Part shown: in pieces, positions 8,002 to 16,804 of the stretch
How positions within the stretch are numbered: the first letter of the stretch is position 1
Layout: each line of letters starts with the position of its first letter
Assembly: GCA_038217425.1 (NCBI GenBank)
Contig: JBBQPM010000082.1
Location: 1-28,510, forward strand
Length of the DNA: 28,510 bases
DNA from: JAIEPT01 sp038217425
Lineage (GTDB): Bacteria > Planctomycetota > Planctomycetia > Gemmatales > Gemmataceae
Direction: 5' to 3'
Program-made: the position numbers and the translations under genes
Notes under the pieces: generated by a model
What the model was told of the DNA's origin: nothing
Seen by the model: only the letters and a program-made list of their open reading frames with translations
The model's database searches: none

Positions 8002-10404
8002 TCATTTCAGCGCCGCTGGGACGACAATTTGAAACCACTGCAACCAGGCGTCGCGCGATTGCTCGCCGGCGCCGACGCGGAACGCCTCGTGGTCCGCGGG
8101 GAGTTCTCGTAAGTCCGCGAGTGCCTGGTCGGCTGATTTCTTCACGATCGCCTGCACCTTCGTCTTGTCGTCCATCACGACGTAGCAGGCGAACATGCGC
8201 TGGAACGCGAGCACGCTCTCGATTTTCGAACGATAGCGCTCGTGCACGTACTGGTAGCGGACGATCGCGTCGTGGTAATCTCCTTGCTCGTACGCCAACT
8301 CGGCGCCGTTCATCAGCCCCCCCAGGAAAAGATTGAGTTCCGGCCCGGTGAGGGGCTGCGTGCGCGACTTGCGGTCGAGATCTTCCACGAGCGTCTGGAA
8401 CGCCTCCAGAGCCTTGCGGCGATGGTCGCGTTGCTGCGTGTCCTGCAGTTTCGCCATCTCTTCACGGGCTTTTTTCGCCTCGGGCGTCTGGTCGAGCTGT
8501 AACGGCTTCTTCAAATAGGCCGCGTGCGTGCCGGATTTGTCCGCGAGTTTCCGATGGCATCGGCCCAGCAGATCGCGCGTCTCGGCGATGTCGGGATGGT
8601 GGGGATACAGGTTGACGGCTTTTTGGAGATGGAAACAGGCGAGATCGTAATCCTCTTCTTCCCAGTAGAGTCGCGCGATCTTGAACAGCGACTTCTCCTG
8701 CGTCGGACGATCCTGGACGAGGTTGCCGGCACTGAGGTTTTGCTGGAGGATCGAGATCGCCTGGGGAATCTGCTTCGCGTCGATTTCGAGCAGCGCGAGC
8801 TGGTAGCGCGACTTGGCGGCGAAGACGGTGTTGCCTTGCTGGATGCTCTGGTAGAACGCCGCCTTCGCCTTGTCCTTGAGCCCCTGCCCGGCGAATGCCT
8901 CGGCCAGGGCATGATAGCCCTCCGCGAGTTTGCTCTTGGCGGGCTCGAGCTTGACAAACTTTTCGAGCGGCCCCGTCGCCCCTGTGTAGTTCTTCGCGAG
9001 CAAGTAATTGACCCCACTGCGCCAATAGGCGCGCGCCTGATCCGCGGGCGAGCGATTGAGAGCCGCTAGCTCGAAACCGATGGCCGACTGGTTGAACTTG
9101 GCCCGCGCGCGGTCGGCGTCGGTCGTCGCCAAATCCTTGGCGAGCGCCTCGTTCGCCTCCGCGATCCGCTCCTCGGCGCTGCCCGCGGGGGCGATCCGGC
9201 GCGTCAACTCCGCGCACTGCTCCGTCAATTCCCAACGCTTGGACTCCAGAAAAACCTTGCAGCCCTGTTCGAGCAGATCCTGCGCCTGCGCCAGCGACAA
9301 GTACGCATTCTGATAGTCGGCCGGGCTCTGAATGTCGGCGAGCGCCTGCGTCCAGGTCTCCAGCGCCTTGGCCGCGTCGCCGATTCCGAAGAGATATGCA
9401 TGCCCCAGGCGTAGCCCGGCGGCTAGCTTCTCCTCGCGGCCCTTGGCGTACGCCTGTTGCCACACGCGGATCGCGTCGTTCATCTGCGGGGGATCGAGCT
9501 GGCTGTAACACAGGCCCATGCCGTAGTGGATGCGCGGCTGACCGCCCGGCACGTAGCGGGCCGAGCCTTGCAGCTCGCGCCATCCTTCGAGGGCCTTGAG
9601 CCAAAGATTCTCACGCTCCGCGCATTCGATCCGCGACAGACGCACCTGGGCCAAGACGTCGCTGGGCAGATCGGTGCGAATCATTTCGAGTTCGCTCAAA
9701 GCCGCGGACCACTGCTGTTTGCCGATGAGAATTTGGCCACGCAGGAGGCGAATCCGCGCGAGTTCCGGCGCATCGTTCTCGGCGCCGGCGAGTTGTTTCA
9801 CGGTCGCGGCAAGGGCGGCGTCCCAGTCCGGCTCCGGTTGCTTCATGCATGCAAGGGCAAGAACGCCGTAATCGCGCGGACTCAGTCCGACGCCCGCTTC
9901 GAGCCCGGTGCGAATCAAGTGGAGGGCACGCGGCGCATCGGTTTCCTGCTGCAGCAACACGTGACCCAGCCGAAACTGAAGCTGCGCCAGCTCGGCGCCC
10001 TCGAGCGTCTTGAACGCCAACGCCCGCTCCAGATGAAAGTGGGCCAATCGAGAGACTTCGACGTCGCTGGGCGCTTTTTCCAGTCGGCGGTAGTGGACCG
10101 AGCCGATCAGGAAATGCGCCTGACCCTCGTGGAGTTCCTGACCGGTCAAGCGGCCCGCGAGCGAGTCGGCGATCGGCGTCAGCGTGTCGGCAGGATGGTG
10201 ATTCGTCAGGCCGCGAATTAGCGCCTGAACCTCGGCTTCGAAACTCGCGGGGCGCTGCACGCGCGCCGGGGGCTCCGTCCACGCGACCACGCTCAGGGCC
10301 GAGACGCCCAGCAGAAAGATCGGCGCCTGCCAGAGTTGACGCCAGGAGCGTCGCGCTCGGCCACGCGTTTTCGGCGCGCGGATCTCGATCGGGGTCGTCG
10401 CCAT
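8002..10404 (-). CDS. membrane-anchored tetratricopeptide-repeat protein
   Basis: The product is 800 residues from the ATG at 10404, chosen over an in-frame start at 10440 because AAGGAGGG lies 9 bases before it. A basic N-terminus (KTRGRARRSWRQ) precedes one hydrophobic segment (about 24-41, APIFLLGVSALSVVAW), giving a short cytoplasmic head and a large periplasmic part. The rest is a chain of TPR-like helical pairs, with segments such as AYWRSGVNYLLAKNYTGA, AEGYHALAEAFAGQGLKDKA, ARLYWEEEDYDLACFHLQKA and AYEQGDYHDAIVRYQYV. Such proteins usually act as scaffolds for envelope complexes. It is probably the last gene of a unit with the 582-residue protein, separated by a long hairpin. A remnant of a second 3' end lies at 4914-4949. 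Confidence 0.88.
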   Translation of the reverse strand: MATTPIEIRAPKTRGRARRSWRQLWQAPIFLLGVSALSVVAWTEPPARVQRPASFEAEVQALIRGLTNHHPADTLTPIADSLAGRLTGQELHEGQAHFLIGSVHYRRLEKAPSDVEVSRLAHFHLERALAFKTLEGAELAQLQFRLGHVLLQQETDAPRALHLIRTGLEAGVGLSPRDYGVLALACMKQPEPDWDAALAATVKQLAGAENDAPELARIRLLRGQILIGKQQWSAALSELEMIRTDLPSDVLAQVRLSRIECAERENLWLKALEGWRELQGSARYVPGGQPRIHYGMGLCYSQLDPPQMNDAIRVWQQAYAKGREEKLAAGLRLGHAYLFGIGDAAKALETWTQALADIQSPADYQNAYLSLAQAQDLLEQGCKVFLESKRWELTEQCAELTRRIAPAGSAEERIAEANEALAKDLATTDADRARAKFNQSAIGFELAALNRSPADQARAYWRSGVNYLLAKNYTGATGPLEKFVKLEPAKSKLAEGYHALAEAFAGQGLKDKAKAAFYQSIQQGNTVFAAKSRYQLALLEIDAKQIPQAISILQQNLSAGNLVQDRPTQEKSLFKIARLYWEEEDYDLACFHLQKAVNLYPHHPDIAETRDLLGRCHRKLADKSGTHAAYLKKPLQLDQTPEAKKAREEMAKLQDTQQRDHRRKALEAFQTLVEDLDRKSRTQPLTGPELNLFLGGLMNGAELAYEQGDYHDAIVRYQYVHERYRSKIESVLAFQRMFACYVVMDDKTKVQAIVKKSADQALADLRELPADHEAFRVGAGEQSRDAWLQWFQIVVPAALK

Positions 10405-10410
10405 CGCCTG

Positions 10411-10420
10411 TTCCCTCCTT
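10411..10420 (-). promoter_or_regulatory. strong ribosome-binding site of the TPR gene
   Basis: On the minus strand the sequence AAGGAGGGAA lies 6 to 15 bases before the ATG at 10404, a near-perfect Shine-Dalgarno match. It fixes the start at 10404 instead of the longer in-frame start at 10440. Most other genes in the window have weaker sites. Confidence 0.8.
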
Positions 10421-10462
10421 GGAACGATGCCTTCTGGCAAACCCCCGCGAAAAAATCAAGTC

Positions 10463-10555
10463 GAAAGCCCAGGAATGGCTATCCCTGGAAATCCCGCGGC
10501 AGTTCCGAAGTGACGATGCGGGCGCTTTCCCAGGGATAGCCATCCCTGGGCTTTC
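10463..10555. repeat. long intergenic hairpin, AAGCCCA/TGGGCTT type
   Basis: Arms at about 10463-10491 and 10526-10555 are inverted repeats matching at about 27 of 30 positions, starting GAAAGCCCAGG and ending CCTGGGCTTTC. The right arm itself contains the palindrome CCCAGGGAT-AGCC-ATCCCTGGG, and an inner CCCGC/GCGGG pair extends the stem. The same palindromic core recurs at 28094-28115. The hairpin lies between two co-directional genes. Its edge supplies the TGA stop of the 582-residue protein gene (10554-10556). It may act as a transcript-end stabiliser or attenuator, or be a dispersed repeat. Confidence 0.85.
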
Positions 10556-12302
10556 AGGGAATATTTTGTAGCGACCCGAGGTGTCGGCCCCCGAGCACGA
10601 TTTGCCCGCTTTGCACGCCTTGCGTCAAACGCTCGATCAAATGATCGACGCTGCCCGAGACGAAGTTGCAGCCGTGGTTGGGTTCGATGACGCACAGGAC
10701 GTTGGGATCGCTCATCTTCTCGGCGAGTTCCCACAGCCCAATGATGTTGAGAACGCCCGCTTCGAAGGTACCGCACGCGATCGAGGGGTTGTCGGCGCCG
10801 GCGTGACCTTCGCCGGCCTTGAACCAATCGGCGCTCGGGTAGCCGTGAAAGTGCACGAGCGCCGCGCCGTCGCGGACCTGCTCCGGATGGTAGATGGCCG
10901 CGCCCAGGGCCAGGGCGAGCATCACGTAGGTGTCGTAGGACGGACGAATGTCGCTGGCGTCCCAGTCGGCGCTGCCGGGGAGTTGCAAGTGCAGGGCGCC
11001 GTCGAATCCCAGGCGAACGAGGTCGCGGTCGCGCTGGAGGTTGTTCTTCTCGGCGCCAGAACGCGAGCTGACGATCCAGATGTCAGGGATCTGCCGATGG
11101 ACCTGCTTGCCGTTGCTGTGGGTGCGCAAATAGTAGCGTCCCTTGGAATTGCGGCGAACTTCCCCCGCGGGGAGTTCGTCGGGGGGATCCAGCGCCTCCC
11201 ATTCCTCGGCCGAGATCTCGCGCGGGCCGACGTAGATCGGCGCTTCCAACGCGGCCACGAAGCCGAACGACACTCCCGAACGCCCGTCAATAAAATTACT
11301 TACTACATCGCGCGTCGAGGCCCGGCGAATGAGTTGGCTCATCGACACCGCTTCCGGCAGTAACCCCAGCGGCGACAGCTTTTTCGCCAGGTCGATGACG
11401 CGCTCGGCATGCACGTTGATCGACGGATCGAACGAAGCGGTATGGAATCGGCCGCGCGTGAGCGGGCGAATCGGCGCGTGCAACTTCGGGATCAGCGAAT
11501 CGAGCACGAAATGATCGAGTTCCGCACGCGGGCAGACCGTGTCGGAGAGGTTCATGTTGAGCAGCGAGACGCGATTCTTGTCTACCCCCACGAGCATCAT
11601 GGCCAGCGATTCCACCAGGGTGCGCAGGCCCGGCGTCAGCTTGTCGATGTAGGGCGTCTCGGGATCGGCGAGCATCGGGTCGATGGGCCGGATCGAAACG
11701 ATCTGCGTCCGCACGTGATCGGAGACGTACTTGACGGCATGATCCTCGGCCCACCAGACGAAGCGCAGGATTTCGCGGACGCGATGGCGTTTCTTGAGTC
11801 CGCCGAAATAGCGATGCACGCGGTAACCGCCCTCGAGCAGCCAGCGAACGAAGCGTCTCCCCAGGCTCGGCTTGACTTCGACGTCGAAGACGGCGGCGAT
11901 ATCGTGGTGCGTGAGTCGAGCCGGGATTTTGACGATCTTCTGCGTGAGCGGCACCGCGACTTCGTAGTAGTAAGGGGACGTCGCCTGTTCCCACGGCAAC
12001 ACCGTGACGCCGTGCCGGGTGAACGCGGCCTGTAACTCTTCGGTGAACTGGCGCAGCACAGGGGAAACCTTGGGCGGCAGCGGCCGAAAGGTGACCTTGA
12101 GCCCGCGCGCCATCTCCTTGGGTTCAATGACGGGAGCCGAGTATTGCCCGGTCGACTGATCGCCGAAACCCGAGATAAGTCGCCCCAGCGTGACGAGCGA
12201 TGCGGGCAGCGCCCGGCCCTCGTCGGCGAGGGGAGGGGCGTCAAATTCGCAATCTACGCGAGGTAGAGAGATGGGGGGGACTTCCGGGATTGAGTTGCGC
12301 AT
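10554..12302 (-). CDS. 582-residue conserved-looking protein of unknown function
   Basis: The ATG at 12302 has GGAG a few bases upstream. The soluble product has no signal peptide or membrane segment. The N-terminal half includes a helical region about 65-115 (LPPKVSPVLRQFTEELQAAF) and a basic segment GRRFVRWLLEGGYRVHRYFGGLKKRHR near 150. The C-terminal half has conserved-looking histidine, cysteine and glycine patches: VHFHGYPSADWF, GEGHAGADNPSIACGTFE and VIEPNHGCNFVSG. These could form a metal or cofactor site but match no motif I know. The gene lies 109 bases after asnB on the same strand and before the TPR gene, so a joint transcript is plausible. The last residues and stop run into the adjacent hairpin repeat. 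I cannot name the family. Confidence 0.8.
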   Translation of the reverse strand: MRNSIPEVPPISLPRVDCEFDAPPLADEGRALPASLVTLGRLISGFGDQSTGQYSAPVIEPKEMARGLKVTFRPLPPKVSPVLRQFTEELQAAFTRHGVTVLPWEQATSPYYYEVAVPLTQKIVKIPARLTHHDIAAVFDVEVKPSLGRRFVRWLLEGGYRVHRYFGGLKKRHRVREILRFVWWAEDHAVKYVSDHVRTQIVSIRPIDPMLADPETPYIDKLTPGLRTLVESLAMMLVGVDKNRVSLLNMNLSDTVCPRAELDHFVLDSLIPKLHAPIRPLTRGRFHTASFDPSINVHAERVIDLAKKLSPLGLLPEAVSMSQLIRRASTRDVVSNFIDGRSGVSFGFVAALEAPIYVGPREISAEEWEALDPPDELPAGEVRRNSKGRYYLRTHSNGKQVHRQIPDIWIVSSRSGAEKNNLQRDRDLVRLGFDGALHLQLPGSADWDASDIRPSYDTYVMLALALGAAIYHPEQVRDGAALVHFHGYPSADWFKAGEGHAGADNPSIACGTFEAGVLNIIGLWELAEKMSDPNVLCVIEPNHGCNFVSGSVDHLIERLTQGVQSGQIVLGGRHLGSLQNIP

Positions 12303-12411
12303 GTCGCTCCGAGGCTAGGGGACTGGAGTGCGAAAGTTCCGGTCCAAAGCGGAGCGATCGTGCGGTAATTCTATGGACTCCCGGGCGGCCGGGAAGTCGT
12401 AAGCGCAGATT

Positions 12412-14394
12412 TCACCGCGACATAGAGGTGTCACGGCGGAATCCGGCGGGCACGTCGGCAAGGCTGGAGTCAAGGTACGTCTGGTGCCAAAGCTGCGTCG
12501 CGAAGACGCCCACCAATCCCATCTCGATGGCCGAGCGTTGCCGAAACCCCAGGCTTCCCTCGCGCACGCGCTGGGACCAAGTCTTGACGGCGACGGGGTC
12601 GAAGTATCCCGTCCTGCGCAGGGCGTCCTCGCTGAGAAGCTGCTCGACGTACGGGGGAACCTTGTGCTTGAAAAAGCTGTCCAAAGGCGCGCGGAACATC
12701 CCCTTCGGCCGCCAGGCGACTTCCCTGGGCAAGTAGCGTTCGCACAGCATCCGCAGAATGTACTTGTCGGTAAAACGTCTGAGCTTGTAACTCGGATGGA
12801 GCTTGGCCAAGAATGCGAAGACTTCGTCGTCGAGAAAGGGATAGCGGGTCTCGACGGAAGAGTTCATGGCGATGCGGTCCCCCTTGAGCGAGAGGAGTTG
12901 CCCCGGAAGATGGATGCGTCCCGCCCAGTAGAGTCCGCGGTGGAGCGGAGCCATTTTTTTCAGGCGCTCGAGGTTCGGCTGAACGTCGAGATAGGGATTG
13001 TGATCAGCCAGGGCTTCGAGCGTCGCCTTGCTGAAAAAGTGCAACCGCGACAGACCCATGAGTGAGTAGATTTCCTGGAACGCGGAGTGATCGCCGATCG
13101 ATTCGTGGATCGTACGGACGTAGTCGGCCGATCCTGCGGGAGTCCCCATAATCTTGAGTATGGCGCTACGAAGGAAGCGGCTCGGTTCGAAGCCGGGGAT
13201 GACGTCGAACATCTTCAGCAACTTGTGAATCTTGTACCAACTGTAGCCGGCGAGCCATTCGTCGGAGCCTTCGCCGGTGAGGGCGACCTTGTATCCGTGT
13301 TGATGGACCGCCCGCGCCAGCAGCAAGAGGGCGGTGCAGGAGGTATCGATGACAGGCGCCTCCGCGGCGCGAATTAACTCGGGATAAGTATTCATCACTT
13401 CGTCGTCGCCCACGGAAACGATGACGGGGTTGGCGCCGATGTGTTTGGAAACGACGGCGGCCTGGACGGTCTCGTCGAGCTTGGGATGCTGGATCTGAAC
13501 GGTGAAAGTCGGAATGGAGGTCCCGCGGATCTTCGCCGCCATTGCCACGACGATACTCGAATCGATGCCGCCGCTCAGGTACGAGACGACCGGCACGTCC
13601 GCACGCAAGCGCCGCTCGACGGCGCCCAGTAGCACGCGTTCGAACTCGTCGACCAGCTTCCCCAGATCGCCGGTGACTTCCTGGCCCCGATCAGGGAAGT
13701 CGATCTCGAAGTAGGCCTTGTTGCTGATGGAGGGGTTCGCCTGGCTGAGATCGATGCGCAAGTAATGGCCTGGCAGCAGCGTATTCACGTCCTTGAAGCA
13801 GGTCGGCACGCCGGGGACGGCGAAGAAATTGAAGACATGATGGATGCCGCGCAGGTCGGCCTGGGGCTTGAGAAAGCCGCTGGCCAGGATCGCCTTGATC
13901 TCGGAACCGAAGAGGAGACATTCGCCGCCTTCGTAGGGGACCTTCGCCCAGTAGAGCGGGCAGATGCCGAAGGGATCGCGCGCGAGGACGAGCGTCTGCC
14001 GACGTTTGTCCCAGACGGCGAGGGCGAATTGGCCGTGCAGATGGGGGAACATGCCTTCTTGATGATCTTCCCAGAGATGGGGGATGAGTTCGGTATCGCA
14101 GTGGGTGGCGAAGCGGTGACCCTGGGCCTGGAGCTTGGCCTTGGCTTCGGGATAGTCGAAGAATTCGCCGTTGAAGACGGTGACCACGGAGCCGTCTTCA
14201 TTGGCGATGGGTTGTTTGCCGTCGGCGAGTCCGACGATGCTGAGACGTCGATTGGCGAGTCCCAGGCCGGGAGCCTCGAGATAGCCGTCCTCATCGGGGC
14301 CGCGATGGGTGATGGCGTCGGCCATGCGTTTGAGAAGCCCGGTAGGGGGTTGTCGACGTCCGGAGAGATCGACAAAGCCGGCAATTCCGCACAT
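12412..14394 (-). CDS. asnB: asparagine synthase, glutamine-hydrolysing
   Basis: The product (660 residues) makes asparagine from aspartate, ATP and glutamine, or performs a related amidation. The start is fixed by MCGIAGF, whose Cys2 is the glutaminase nucleophile. The N-terminal Ntn domain (about 1-210) shows HRGPDEDG, RLSIVG, NGEFFDY and CDTELI; the family usually has NGEIYN, so this loop is altered but keeps N-G-E. The synthetase domain carries the PP-loop SGGIDSS and later LTGEGSDEWLAGY and ETRYPFLDDEVF. The length fits the longer bacterial AsnB class found also in surface-polysaccharide and secondary-metabolite loci. No Shine-Dalgarno sequence is visible. It is divergent from the desaturase gene and leads a three-gene minus-strand series. 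Confidence 0.93.
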   Translation of the reverse strand: MCGIAGFVDLSGRRQPPTGLLKRMADAITHRGPDEDGYLEAPGLGLANRRLSIVGLADGKQPIANEDGSVVTVFNGEFFDYPEAKAKLQAQGHRFATHCDTELIPHLWEDHQEGMFPHLHGQFALAVWDKRRQTLVLARDPFGICPLYWAKVPYEGGECLLFGSEIKAILASGFLKPQADLRGIHHVFNFFAVPGVPTCFKDVNTLLPGHYLRIDLSQANPSISNKAYFEIDFPDRGQEVTGDLGKLVDEFERVLLGAVERRLRADVPVVSYLSGGIDSSIVVAMAAKIRGTSIPTFTVQIQHPKLDETVQAAVVSKHIGANPVIVSVGDDEVMNTYPELIRAAEAPVIDTSCTALLLLARAVHQHGYKVALTGEGSDEWLAGYSWYKIHKLLKMFDVIPGFEPSRFLRSAILKIMGTPAGSADYVRTIHESIGDHSAFQEIYSLMGLSRLHFFSKATLEALADHNPYLDVQPNLERLKKMAPLHRGLYWAGRIHLPGQLLSLKGDRIAMNSSVETRYPFLDDEVFAFLAKLHPSYKLRRFTDKYILRMLCERYLPREVAWRPKGMFRAPLDSFFKHKVPPYVEQLLSEDALRRTGYFDPVAVKTWSQRVREGSLGFRQRSAIEMGLVGVFATQLWHQTYLDSSLADVPAGFRRDTSMSR

Positions 14395-14464
14395 GAATAA
14401 ATCCGTGCTGAGAGGGAAGGGTTCGCTTGCCCGCCGAGTCGGGGCCGATTAAAGTGACATGGCC

Positions 14465-14493
14465 CTGACACAAACTCCGTGACAATTTATTCT
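14465..14493 (+). promoter_or_regulatory. candidate promoter of the desaturase-epimerase-cdd operon
   Basis: CTGACA at 14465-14470 and TATTCT at 14488-14493 are separated by 17 bases, with five and four matches to consensus. The site lies about 70 bases before the desaturase ATG in the divergent gap with asnB. Confidence 0.4.
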
Positions 14494-14561
14494 ATCGATT
14501 CTGCCCTCGTTGCAAACCGACGCGGGCCCGCTTTTGCCGCTGCCAGGCAGGAACCCGAATC

Positions 14562-15794
14562 ATGAACGCGCCCGCCTCCCGCACCCCTGCCGCGCAGCTC
14601 AACGATCCGGAATTCCTACGCCGAGTCAACGCGCTGCGCCAAACCGACAACCTCACGAGTTGGTGCTACCTGCTGCGCGAGTACGCGTTCCTCGCGCTCG
14701 TTGTTTGCAGCATGATCGTCCTGTTCGAGGCGTGCCGTGCGGGGGACGTCTCGTGGGGATGGTGCATCCCGGCGTTACTGCTGTCCAACCTCTGCGTCGG
14801 CGCCGGGCAGCACCGCCTGGCCACGCTCACCCACGAAGCCGCCCATTACATGCTCTTTCGCAATCGCCTGCTCAACGAAGTCGTCTCCGAATGGTTCTGC
14901 ATGTTCCCCATTCTCGGCACGACGCACAGTTATCGCGTCCAGCATCTCGGCCATCATCAGTATCCCAATGACCCCGAGCGCGATCCGGACTGCACGCAAC
15001 TCCAGAAGAGCGGCCATCGCTATAAGTTCCCGATGTCGCGCAGGCAATTTTTGTGGGAGTGCCTCGTCAAGCAGATCCTTTGGCCCCCCGCGCTGATCCG
15101 CTACGTCCTGGTCCGCGCCAGCTTCGTCGTTGATCTCGGCTACGGCCCGTATCGCATGATCCGCCGAACCGCAAAGCCGCTCCGCCTGATCGGGCTCGCG
15201 TTCCACCTGAGCCTGCTCGCCGCGCTGAGCGCCGGCGTCGTCCTGCACGACGGTTGGATGCTCGTCGTCGTTCCCGGCCTGTGGTTTGCCGTGGGAATGT
15301 CCGTCTACACGCTGGCGCCGGAAGCGTGGTTCGCCAAGTATGCGATTCAAAGCGATCTTTCCGTCCGCACGCAACAACGAATGCGACTCGCGTTCAATAC
15401 GCTCCTCTTTTCGAGCATCGCCGGCCTGACGCACCTCACCGGCATGCCGTGGTGGCTCTACTACTTCGTGTTGTGGATGGTTCCGCTCGGCTCGTCATTC
15501 GCGCTCTTCATGGTCTTGCGTCAGCTCGTGCAGCATGGCAACGCCGACCGCGAGCGTTTCACGAACACCCGTATCTTCAAGCTCCCGCCGCTGCTCTCGA
15601 TGTCGATCTTCCCGATCGGCAACGACTACCATTTGCCGCACCACCTCTTCCCGCTCGTGCCGCACTACAATCTGCGGGCGCTGCACGCTTTGCTCCTGGA
15701 AGTCGATGAGTACCGCGAAAAGGGGCTGGTGGTGGAGGGCTATTTCGGAAAAGGCCTGGACCATCCGACGGTCGTCGATGTAATGACGCAATGA
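14562..15794 (+). CDS. membrane fatty-acid desaturase
   Basis: The 410-residue product has the three histidine boxes of the membrane di-iron desaturase/hydroxylase superfamily: HEAAH at 91-95, HLGHH at 128-132 and HLPHH at 357-361. An additional His lies in LVQHGNADRERFTNTR. Hydrophobic segments lie at about 47-60, 70-85, 200-235 and 285-310. It should insert double bonds into, or hydroxylate, acyl chains or a related lipid at the cytoplasmic membrane; the exact substrate is not readable. Its stop overlaps the epimerase start by four bases (ATGA), indicating translational coupling. This predicts a shared lipid-related task. Confidence 0.9.
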   Translation: MNAPASRTPAAQLNDPEFLRRVNALRQTDNLTSWCYLLREYAFLALVVCSMIVLFEACRAGDVSWGWCIPALLLSNLCVGAGQHRLATLTHEAAHYMLFRNRLLNEVVSEWFCMFPILGTTHSYRVQHLGHHQYPNDPERDPDCTQLQKSGHRYKFPMSRRQFLWECLVKQILWPPALIRYVLVRASFVVDLGYGPYRMIRRTAKPLRLIGLAFHLSLLAALSAGVVLHDGWMLVVVPGLWFAVGMSVYTLAPEAWFAKYAIQSDLSVRTQQRMRLAFNTLLFSSIAGLTHLTGMPWWLYYFVLWMVPLGSSFALFMVLRQLVQHGNADRERFTNTRIFKLPPLLSMSIFPIGNDYHLPHHLFPLVPHYNLRALHALLLEVDEYREKGLVVEGYFGKGLDHPTVVDVMTQ

Positions 15795-16804
15795 GCCAAT
15801 CCTTGAACGTCATCACGGGCGCCACCGGGCAGCTCGGCAGCCACATTGCCGAGCAACTTCGGCAACAAGATCAAGCGGTGCGCGTGCTGGTTCGCCCCGG
15901 CAGCGACGAGACGTTCCTGCGCTCGATTGGCGCCGAGATCGTCTTCGGCGACCTGAAAGATGCGGACGCCGTGCAGCGGGCGTTCGCCGGCGCGCGGATC
16001 GTCTATCACAGCGCCGCCAAGGTCAGCGACTGGGGCGCGTGGGAGGCGTTCAAGGAGGAAGCCGAGACGACGACGCGCAACGTCGTCCGCGCTGCGACCG
16101 CTGCCAATATCGAGCGGTTGCTGCACGTCAGCTCGATCTCCGTTTACGGCCATCCCAAGGAAGCGCCGGTCGTCGAGGAGACGCCGCTCGGCCAGAAGAT
16201 CTGGATGTGGGACTACTACCCCATGGCGAAGCTGCTGGCGGAGAACCTCGCGCGCGAATTTCCACGCACGACGGTGGTACGTCCCAGCTGGCTTTACGGC
16301 GAGCGCGACCGCATTACGATGCCGCGTGTGATCCCCGCGCTTCTCGAGAAGCGGGTGCCGATCATCGGCTCGGGAGACAATTACCTCAACATCATTTATG
16401 CCGGCGACGTCGCGCGCGGCTGCATCCTCGCCGCCAACCATCCCGGCGCCCTCGGCCAGGCGTACAACCTGTGCAGCGAGGGGGAGGTCACGCAGCGCGA
16501 CATGCTCAATGCCCTTACCGATGCGCTTTCCTTGCCGCGCGTCACCAAAAAGGTGCCGTACTTCCTGGCCATCCGCTTCGCCTTCGTCAAGGAAGCGATC
16601 GCCCGGCTATTTCGGCGCACCAAGCCGCCGACGATCACGCGAAGGGCCGTGTACCTCGTCGGCCGATCGACGCAGTACAGCATCGCCAAGGCCCGCCGCG
16701 AACTCGGGTGGAGTCCGCGGATGCCTATCCGCGACGGCATCCAGCGGGCTGTGCAATGGTACCGGGCATCGACCGGCGGCGTGATGAAAGACGTGAAGCT
16801 ATGA
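15791..16804 (+). CDS. NAD(P)-dependent epimerase/dehydratase (extended SDR, 3-beta-HSD/HpnA-like)
   Basis: The product is 337 residues, normal for extended short-chain dehydrogenases. The N-terminal Rossmann motif TGATGQLG (9-16) binds the dinucleotide. Catalytic Y143 and K147 lie in YPMAK, and VSSISVYG precedes them. The sequence style resembles 3-beta-hydroxysteroid dehydrogenase-like and hopanoid-associated sugar epimerases acting on lipid or nucleotide-sugar substrates. The first codons overlap the desaturase stop, and its own stop overlaps the cdd start, both by ATGA. Coupling to a desaturase favours a lipid substrate, but that is inference. No signal peptide is present, so it is cytoplasmic. 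Confidence 0.88.
   Translation: MSQSLNVITGATGQLGSHIAEQLRQQDQAVRVLVRPGSDETFLRSIGAEIVFGDLKDADAVQRAFAGARIVYHSAAKVSDWGAWEAFKEEAETTTRNVVRAATAANIERLLHVSSISVYGHPKEAPVVEETPLGQKIWMWDYYPMAKLLAENLAREFPRTTVVRPSWLYGERDRITMPRVIPALLEKRVPIIGSGDNYLNIIYAGDVARGCILAANHPGALGQAYNLCSEGEVTQRDMLNALTDALSLPRVTKKVPYFLAIRFAFVKEAIARLFRRTKPPTITRRAVYLVGRSTQYSIAKARRELGWSPRMPIRDGIQRAVQWYRASTGGVMKDVKL

Noticed and set aside
10405..10440. Longer start of the TPR protein at 10440
   Set aside because: The near-perfect ribosome-binding site AAGGAGGG falls inside that extension and is correctly spaced for the ATG at 10404.
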